Positions 19,926 to 26,525 of a stretch of DNA of 26,525 bases are shown piece after piece. A program made the position numbers and the translations under genes. Under the pieces are notes generated by a model, which worked only from the letters and a program-made list of their open reading frames with translations, made no database searches and was not told the origin of the DNA. Positions within the stretch are counted from its first letter, which is position 1. Each line of letters begins with the position of its first letter. Origin of the DNA: Basidiobolus heterosporus B8920 (taxonomy: Eukaryota > Basidiobolomycota > Basidiobolomycetes > Basidiobolales > Basidiobolaceae); the NCBI GenBank assembly GCA_000697455.1, contig JNET01030559.1, forward strand, positions 1 to 26,525, read 5' to 3'.

Positions 19926-20651
19926 ACTTACACTGGGGCGAACTGGAACGAACTGGACCCATAACCATCATCGTTGAGATCATACCTTCGCATCATCAAG
20001 GTCAGTTCAGACAAGAGCATATTAGGTAATGTAGTCCACACTGAACAATGAAGCCCGAATTAAGCTTGATTTACCAGAATCACTACAACAAATCACATCC
20101 ATCTACATTTCCCTAGCGACTAGGCCTACATGGAACAGTTACCAAGCTCGGTAGCAATATCTACGTATCTCCAAACACTTGCTGGGAAGTATGTTGGTAT
20201 CGAAATCTACCCATCATGGAATTTCTCTCAGCAGTATCTAGTTATCAAGGAGAGATCATGCATGAGCACTGAACTCTGGATAGCAATCTACTGCGGGGAA
20301 ATGATTTATGACATCAGTCACCCTATCAACATTCCTGATCCACTTACAACCTAGCTTCTTCTAGACCAGCTAGTGCCAACTAGCTATACAAAAGGAAATC
20401 ATCGCCTAATATATCACCAATATATAGATTAGCTTTTAAAATGGGGTTGGTTCTCTTTCCAGATTTGAGGAAAACCAAAACGTGGGCTTTCCAAAGATCT
20501 ACTGGCAGAACTCCACATTTAAAAAGGAAATTTTCGAAGGATCCAGTTTGCCCAAAAAACGAGACAACCTAGATTCTCAGTCAAATCATACTATTTTGGT
20601 TTTTTTAAGCTTGAAAACTTGGCGGGTCTGGTCTGAACTGACTTGCAATCC

Positions 20652-20696
20652 GACTAGAAATTCCACTAGAAATTCCGGTGAAATTCGAATATAAAT
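20652..20696 (+). promoter_or_regulatory. 12-bp direct repeat and TATA box of the zinc finger gene
   Basis: ACTAGAAATTCC occurs twice in direct tandem around 20653-20676. It is followed by a TATAAAT box at 20690-20696, which is 89 bp upstream of the proposed start codon. Together these look like a core promoter with a duplicated upstream site. Confidence 0.6.
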
Positions 20697-20784
20697 TGAA
20701 GTTTTGCTGATTGAGTGGTACCACTTCAGCCCTCGCTTCCAGTCTTCAAACAGCTCCCCGGATACTATACTTAATACAGCTACC

Positions 20785-21315
20785 ATGGATAAATCAAAGA
20801 GTCACCGTCCTTACAAGTGCCCAATGTGCGAAAAAGCATTTTATCGATTGGAGCATCGAACCCGTCATATTCGGATCCATACTGGCGAAAAGCCTCATCA
20901 ATGTACCTTACCCGATTGTGGGAAGCGGTTTTCAAGATCCGATGAGCTTGTGAGACATCAACGTATTCACAACAAATCTAATAAGAAACCGCGTCCCAAT
21001 GGCCAAGTCCCTGTCACACCCATCTCTCAAATATCTTGCATGTCTGTCAGATCTGAGTTCGTATCTAGCCCTTCTTTGAGTCCGGCTCTGTCATCATGCT
21101 CCTCTGATTCCGAAGATACCGTCAAAGAGCATTCATTCAATCCACAGCTTATATCAACCTATCCTTCCTCCACTTATACCCACAAAGAAACTGCCATTAC
21201 ATTGCCCAGCTTCTCGGAACTAATGAAAAGCCTCTCTCAAGATTCAGGTTATGCTGGTTATCCTGGTTATTCTTATACAAACTCTTATGAGGCCTCAAGA
21301 TATTCCGTATATTAA
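20785..21315 (+). CDS. Mig1/CreA-type C2H2 zinc finger transcription repressor (short form)
   Basis: Intronless gene of 176 residues. Finger 1 is C12-x2-C15-x12-H28-x3-H32 and finger 2 is C40-x4-C45-x12-H58-x3-H62, joined by the TGEKPH linker. The contact helices RLEHRTR and RSDELVR are almost identical to those of yeast Mig1 and Aspergillus CreA (RLEHQTR, RSDELTR), which bind SYGGGG sites and mediate glucose repression. After the fingers come a basic patch (KSNKKPRP), a Ser-rich region with [10 protein letters not shown] (possible casein-kinase-type sites) and a short [11 protein letters not shown] motif near the end, recalling the Leu/Pro effector motifs of this family, then a Tyr/Gly-rich tail. 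At 176 residues it is much shorter than CreA (about 400). The ATG at 20785 has a good context (ACCATGG); the open frame extends upstream but without an ATG. The exact target genes are not known. Confidence 0.88.
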   Translation: MDKSKSHRPYKCPMCEKAFYRLEHRTRHIRIHTGEKPHQCTLPDCGKRFSRSDELVRHQRIHNKSNKKPRPNGQVPVTPISQISCMSVRSEFVSSPSLSPALSSCSSDSEDTVKEHSFNPQLISTYPSSTYTHKETAITLPSFSELMKSLSQDSGYAGYPGYSYTNSYEASRYSVY

Positions 21316-21766
21316 TGCCATATATACCGATTGCATACCATAATATAGACTATTGTAATCCACCTTGTTTATAGACATAATAGAGTAATAAAATTGTTGA
21401 TACTTAATCAAGTTGCATGATTTGTTAATATTCTATCCCAAGTCACATGAGCGCATATAATCATTTGCTAGAGAAAAAGATTACTGCTATTTCAGCTATT
21501 TCAGCTATTGGTATGAACAAATCCATCCATAATAAACAAACAATAATAACAATCCTATCGCGAAAAAAGGGACTAGAGTAGATGAGATGACCCACTAATG
21601 GGTGAGTGCATGGTACCAGCCTAATGAGTTTGCAAATGAAGTTTCAATCAAAAATTAATTTGATCTATCAGTACATCTGAGGTGTTCTTTGTCTCTACTT
21701 GTCCTCAAACTCTTTGGTGGGTGGACATAAACTCAGTTTGAGTTGCATACAGATAGCGAATTATTC
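21316..21766. other. spacer between zinc finger gene and DDT/WHIM gene
   Basis: This 451-bp AT-rich spacer holds an AATAAA at 21387-21392, about 70 nt after the zinc finger stop, a short tandem ATTTCAGCT repeat near 21489-21506, and presumably the promoter of the downstream gene. Nothing else was seen. Confidence 0.5.
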
Positions 21767-24700
21767 ATGGCAGATTCTCCACTACGCCCTTTAACACAAC
21801 TTCCAATACCAATTCTACCGCCTGTTCCTCCAAAAAAAGGCTCTATTCTATTCCAAATGAACACACCAACTTCAACTTCTAGAAATGTGACTGTGATTGA
21901 TCTGGAAGACGACACTTTTCCCGAGAAAACTGTTTGCATACCAAGCTCTGGAAACTCGAGTACGACGACTCCGAAAACAGTGAACAAAAGTAAACATAAA
22001 TCATCACGCGCTACTGGAACAGACGGACATTCAGTAACTCCACAGAGAAATTCTTTACACAACTATTTCCAAGCACAGAATTCCTTGAAGAGGAACCATT
22101 TCAATACTAACGTTAGTATATTGATATACAAATATAGATTCGCGTCAAACCATCTCTGACTCTCTATTTATGACCCTTATCTTAGAGCCTCACAGAACAT
22201 CACGGGAATCCACTTGCGGCAGCATCTCAACCAATTCAGATCATAGATTCTTCGGAAGACGAGGTACTATTGAGCAGGTCTGGATTAATCTTTGAATACT
22301 TCATTTCTTATTAATTTTTTATCTACAAACAGGTTATTTCCCTTACGTCTAATAGCTCTTTAAAATCCTCACCTGCCCCTGAGCGTCCTGCCGCCATGGT
22401 ATCCTCAACACGATCCTCGCCAGCACCTTTGGTAGATGTTGCAATATTTGATTGAAGATCTGTGCTCTATACTAATGTAATATAGCAGGCAAAAAATACG
22501 CCTGGAAAGAGGACCGATTTACGTGATTACCTTCAGCCGGGCGTTCCTAAATTACCTCCAATAAGTGATGATTTGGATCCAATTCTTTTACCATTCAGTG
22601 CTCCACTTCCAAAGTTCAAGGAGTTCGTTGTCCCTGAAGACGATTTACATCTCACAATGAATGAATGGGCACAACTAATGGTGATCCATGATTTTTTTTA
22701 TAAATTTTCAGCAGATATCCTCAATATGAAGCCTGAAGATTACTCTTACGGTAACTTTTGAAACTGATGAACAATTTAGAATTCCTTAGCTAATATTAGT
22801 ATTTACTTGACTTCTCTAGAGGTTTTGGAAGATCTTATTTGCAATACATCTGCCATAAACAGAGACGGCATTCAGTATATTTGTAACTTGATCGAGTTTA
22901 TTGAGTCTGAAGAGCATTATCAAGACTCTCCTCAGTTGCCATCTGTTAACTCTGTGAATTTCCAATGGTACATTAGTGAAATTCTTCCCGACAAAATGAA
23001 CGTTTTTGCCACCACCGAATTCCCTGCGATTCCACCTAGAGATAGACTCAAGGCTCTCAGCTATTTAATAGATCTTGCTATGGATACTGATCAATTCAGT
23101 CAGTATTTACATACCGGAGTTGATGAACGGATGTCACAATTAAAGAAAGAAAAGCGTGAACGCACCGATGCTCGTCGTCAACTCGAGACTCAGATTTCTG
23201 ATCTGACTCGAAATATCCAAGTAGCCGAGAAAAGCATTGCAGAGGCACAAGAGCAGATGATACGATTAGCTAAATCCCATGCGTCGAATGAAGACTCAGA
23301 AGAAGACGACGGAGAAGACTCTGAAACTGGTGGTGAAATGCAATCCACATCACATGATGAGGACACTTCTGAAGTCCAGGAAAAGCATAAGCCTCGCGAT
23401 GAACGAACATCTCGCCAGAGAATGTTGGCGGAAGAAAAATCCAGAAAAAAACTTGTTGCCACGTTGAAGGGAAAATGCACCAAGTTAACCAAAGACATCG
23501 AAAAAATGATACGCCAACGAGAGAGCAAACGGAAGTCCATCTCGGACCTCAATACCAAAGACCTGACGCACCAATCTCAAGTAGAGGCTGTATCGTCCAA
23601 GTACCGCGGCGGAATAATCCCTAACCGAGGTTCTGTACCCACTTCACAGGAAATTTTGTTAATTGGATACGATCGATACTCGCGAGCTTATTGGCATTGG
23701 AAACCCATTGGTGGTCTAATTATTGAAGAGCACGAATATCCCGAGAAGACAGAGAAATCGAATCTCGCTAAGAATGAAAATGAACAAGCTTCTTCAAATG
23801 AAGTTGAAGATAAAGACCACAAAGTGAATTACGACTACAGAAAACCAAAAACCAAATGGTATTATATGGATGATAGTAGACAGCTTTTACTTTTAATAAG
23901 GCCTTTGAATAATCGTGGCATTCGAGAGAAAAGTCTTAGGTCGATGCTAACATCAATGAGGCCATTATTTATCAGCTCTCTCGAAAAGTTCCGTAAGTGG
24001 CTCAAACGAGAAATTGGTCAATCTTACGAACGAAGTGAGATATCACCTGTTGCTGATGTTACTGGCGCGAAACCCGAGAGCAATCAGCCATTGGTAACTC
24101 CCGAAGCTACCTTAGAAGACGAATCAACAAAGGATAAAGTAACTGAATCTGAAGTAGAAATGGAGTCCGAAAATATTCAAGATAATTCGTTAGATAGTGT
24201 TTCTAAGGAAAACTCGAAAAAACCTTGCAATTCAGTAGACCCAGCACTTTATATGAACAGTCTCAAAGATACTATTCATAACCAAATCGATCAGCTCGCT
24301 TCTCTCCTATTCATCATGATTAAGAAACCTCAACCACCCAAAATCAACTTGGATTCCACTGTAGAAGAGTACCTTGCGCATGTCAAATTCCTGTTCGCGC
24401 AAGTAAATAATATCAGTGACAACCATTTAACAAAGCTCTCGGTTGACTCAAAGAAACGCGCTCGCTGGTTACGTACGACCAACTTCCAGGAAGATTTTGA
24501 TGAGAATATTAAGACTTTCTCATCACTTAATGTTAATCTCGAAATGTGCATCAAGGATATCGAGAACTTTGGTCAATCAGAGAATGAACCAAAAGAAGAT
24601 GAACTTCAAGAGACACCTACTACTAAACAGGAGCGTTTGGTAAATTTGCGAGACAGAAAATCTCGCAACAAAACTGTAAAGGAAGATGTACACAATAGTG

Positions 24701-25044
24701 AGAGCGAAGACGAAATTGCCATTCAGAGAAAGTCAAACCGTCGCACTCACAGAATTATTCAAGATGATCATAAACCAAGCGATAGTAAATCACCAAAGGA
24801 TTCACACTCTGAAGACGTAGGCTTGCCAGACAAAGGGCGAAAATTACGTGCCCGCAACACTAAGATCGAAACAGAACCAGCGACTAAGCGTGAAAGCCTA
24901 TCGACCAGACAAACGAGAAATAGTCTTTCGAAGAGATCGCGAGATGAAGAGGCAGATGACACCGACGGGTCCGAGCCCAAAAGGAAACTAAGGCCCCGAA
25001 AGGATATTACCTATAATGCTACCATTGATCTACATGAATCCTAA
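21767..25044 (+). CDS. DDT/WHIM-domain chromatin protein (ISWI-partner type) with SUMO-interaction-like motifs
   Basis: Five exons: 21767-22111, 22186-22263, 22333-22431, 22486-22750 and 22820-25044, giving 1003 residues. The DDT domain lies at about 232-292 (MNEWAQLMVIHDFFYKFSADIL...YEVLEDLIC). WHIM1-like sequence is at about 335-370 (RLKALSYLIDLAM), WHIM2 is clear at 542-556 (IGYDRYSRAYWHW), and WHIM3-like sequence is at about 614-654 (NNRGIREKSLRSML). Coiled coils lie between WHIM1 and WHIM2. This order occurs in regulatory partners of ISWI remodellers (Itc1/ACF1/RSF1 group), so a nuclear nucleosome-spacing role is inferred. No WAC, PHD or bromodomain is visible, unlike ACF1. The N terminus has SIM-like VTVIDLEDD (41-49) and IQIIDSSEDE (132-141), and a PIP-box-like NSLHNYF (95-101). 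The tail is basic with RKLRARN and RKLRPRK repeats. The start at 21767 is the only in-frame ATG before the first motif. Confidence 0.88.
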
Positions 25045-25392
25045 ATATAACATTTTAGATATTCAGCCCTCTATATACAATTCAATGACATAAACGCTTC
25101 TTCTGTTGGAATTTTTGTATTTTTCTTGGACAATCTCTATTACGAGGTTAATACATCTCCCTAGTTGGCTGATTATTTCGTGTTGGTATCGTTCTTGGGT
25201 TTACATTATTTTACAACTTGCCCTTCATAATAGAAATAAATACTCGATAATGACGAATTTTTTGCCAAAGAGTACATCACATTGTATTGAGAACATACAT
25301 CAATCAGATTACATTGCCAAGTGCCTTAGTATAAGACAAACAAGATAAATGTTATGAACGTCTGCTTTGTTGAATTAAAAATGTTGGTGGTG
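25045..25392. other. convergent 3' spacer
   Basis: This 348-bp AT-rich stretch lies between the stops of two converging genes. It holds an AATAAA at 25236-25241 for the rightward gene. No gene is supported here. Confidence 0.5.
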
Positions 25393-26181
25393 CTATTCTA
25401 AGTCGCGATAGGATGTACGGCCACCTCTAGTTCTACGACTAGAATTTATAATTAAACTCGTATCTAAATCTTCTAATTCCTCTTCCAATGCAAGGTCTTC
25501 CTCGGATTCTGAATCATCGCTTCCACGACGTTTTTTGGATTTCTATTAAAGGTACTTCAATAAAAATCCCATTTTGAAACTTTAAGAAAACTTAAGACGT
25601 ACCCGGTCTTTCTTCGATTTTTCTTTTTTACTTGATTCTTTCTTGGAACCTCTTTTCTTTGGTTTTTCTTCCTCGTCTGATTCAAAGGAGAGATTGTCTT
25701 CTGAATCAGCAGAAACTTCTAAAATTTCGGGGTTAAGATGAGAAAAGAGGGAGAAGTTGAAATTAAATATGGAGTTTTAACCTTCTTCATCGGAATCCAC
25801 TAAGAATCCATCATTGGTGTCGTATTCATCTTCATTTAGGTTTTGTTCTCGAGCTGAGATTTGAGATTTACGTGGAGGTGGAGAGTGACGACGAACGGAG
25901 AATGTAGATTTGGCCTTGACTTTTACGGGGTTCGTAGGTCTTGGTGGGGTTTTTTTGGAAGAGGAGGACTTTGTTGTAGGTTTTTCGGTAGAGGATTTTT
26001 TTACTCTAAAGTAGGCGAAATATTTAGACTCAACCAAAGGAATTCGTCCGTTACATAGCTAAAAGTTCCATAGTCAAGGTACATACTTTTTACTAGTGGG
26101 TACTTCTTTCGCCTGCTCTGAACTTTCTGCCTCAGCTCGACGTTTTGCCGCTAGTGCTAGTAATTTACTCTTTCTATCCAT
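25393..26181 (-). CDS. small acidic/basic, probably nuclear protein, unrecognised
   Basis: Four exons on the minus strand: 26181-26087, 26005-25782, 25718-25603 and 25542-25393, giving 194 residues. I do not recognise the family. The start (MDRKSKLLALAAKRRAEAE) is a basic helix. Next comes a Lys/Ser/Pro-rich stretch (SSSSKKTPPRPTNPVKVKAKS), then NEDEYDTNDGFLVDSDEE (about 87-105), a compact acidic motif with aromatic and hydrophobic residues like those of histone-binding or chaperone-binding peptides. Alternating acidic (SFESDEEE, DDSESEED, LEEELEDLD) and Lys-rich blocks (KKESSKKEKSKKDR, KSKKRRG) follow, ending in SSRRTRGGRTSYRDLE. The composition suggests a disordered nuclear chromatin or ribosome-biogenesis factor. 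The first intron was placed so that the Lys-rich frame is kept; an earlier AG would cause a stop. Confidence 0.7.
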
Positions 26182-26525
26182 AAGTGAACCTTCTTGTATT
26201 CGTTTTCAATACTGGTTGCGACAATTGGGTATAAACCAAATCAGCCATTTTTTTTCGGAATGGCTATTGACCCTGTGAAATTTCATAAATACCAAGTGAT
26301 CATTCTATTTTCATCAATCGATTTATGCTGGATATTAAGTAAAACCAACATGACCATAAGTGATAAGTTAGATACTTGGTGAATCCAACCTTTTTCCGAC
26401 CTACTTTTTAAAGCCTACACCGAACTACACCGAATCGGTTACACAACTGCCAGTTCTAAGAACTCAAGCCTAGACTTTTCTATCATAAACAATACAGAGA
26501 ACTCAAAGCAGAGTTACAACCGAAG
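26182..26525. promoter_or_regulatory. upstream region of the small nuclear protein gene, right edge
   Basis: This stretch holds the promoter of the leftward gene. A perfect tandem pair of the 10-mer CTACACCGAA lies at 26415-26424 and 26425-26434. No coding sequence is supported up to the edge of the window. Confidence 0.5.

Larger units (their letters stand above)
19457..20784. promoter_or_regulatory. 1.3-kb divergent spacer upstream of the Mig1/CreA-type gene
   Basis: This region separates the start codons of the mitochondrial protein gene (leftward) and the zinc finger gene (rightward). It holds a GC-richer island with hairpins (19795-19958), three SYGGGG-type Mig1 cores (CCCCAG 19621-19626, CTGGGG 19933-19938, GCGGGG 20293-20298), a 12-bp direct repeat and a TATA box close to the zinc finger gene. 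Open frames at 20130-20354 and 20482-20694 resemble nothing known. Confidence 0.6.

Noticed and set aside
20130..20354. 74-codon plus frame with an ATG in the zinc finger promoter region
   Set aside because: No recognisable similarity, no splice partner, and codon content like the spacer; could only be a leader ORF if transcription starts far upstream.
20652..20686. Heat-shock-element-like GAAATTC repeats
   Set aside because: The GAA and TTC halves are one base apart rather than two, so the pattern does not fit the HSE consensus.
23190..23558. 122-codon antisense frame in the DDT/WHIM gene
   Set aside because: Shadow of the coiled-coil and acidic coding region; low-complexity Ser-rich product.
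1..26525. tRNA, rRNA or CRISPR features
   Set aside because: No B-box-like GGTTCGA.TCC with a foldable cloverleaf, no rRNA signature and no spaced repeats were seen by eye; a tRNA scan was not possible.

Overview
The window looks like nuclear DNA of a filamentous fungus. It has ergosterol-pathway genes (ERG1, ERG3), a Mig1/CreA-type repressor, an SLM-type BAR-PH protein and a LAA1/HEATR5 trafficking gene. Most genes are split by many short introns (about 45-86 nt, GT..AG). The high intron density and AT-rich spacers suggest an early-diverging lineage such as Mucoromycota; this placement is inference and only moderately confident. Thirteen protein genes are annotated with hand-built exon models. 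Every complete model closes in frame, and one gene runs off the left edge. No rRNA, tRNA or CRISPR was seen.

Layout: 1-2087 (-) amino-terminal part of a HEATR5/Laa1 protein; 2372-3880 (-) mitochondrial isovaleryl-CoA dehydrogenase; 4548-5513 (+) a beta-hydroxyacid dehydrogenase of the 3-hydroxyisobutyrate dehydrogenase superfamily, divergent from it; 5600-7695 (-) SWI/SNF-RSC subunit of the SMARCD/Snf12/Rsc6 family in 13 exons; 7994-9985 (-) intronless SLM-type F-BAR/PH protein with a Gln-rich repeat tail; 11053-13275 (-) squalene epoxidase ERG1; 14162-15246 (-) C-5 sterol desaturase ERG3; 15247-16959 spacer with a possible PIF1-type helicase relic; 16960-18524 (+) proteasome lid subunit RPN9; 18704-19456 (-) an unnamed small mitochondrial membrane/coiled-coil protein; 20785-21315 (+) Mig1/CreA-type zinc finger protein; 21767-25044 (+) DDT/WHIM chromatin protein with two SUMO-interaction-like motifs; 25393-26181 (-) an unnamed acidic/basic, probably nuclear protein.

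Most neighbours are unrelated housekeeping genes. Two pairings stand out. ERG3 and ERG1 lie in tandem with only 886 bp between them, so two enzymes of one pathway are clustered. IVD (leucine breakdown) and the hydroxyacid dehydrogenase share a 667-bp divergent promoter region that holds an 11-bp tandem repeat. No wholly new multi-gene system is evident. The most unusual material is in gene architecture (a start-codon-only coding exon in ERG1, a 19-nt micro-exon through a catalytic histidine box in ERG3), in the SUMO/PCNA-like motif cluster of the DDT/WHIM protein, and in the two unnamed small proteins.
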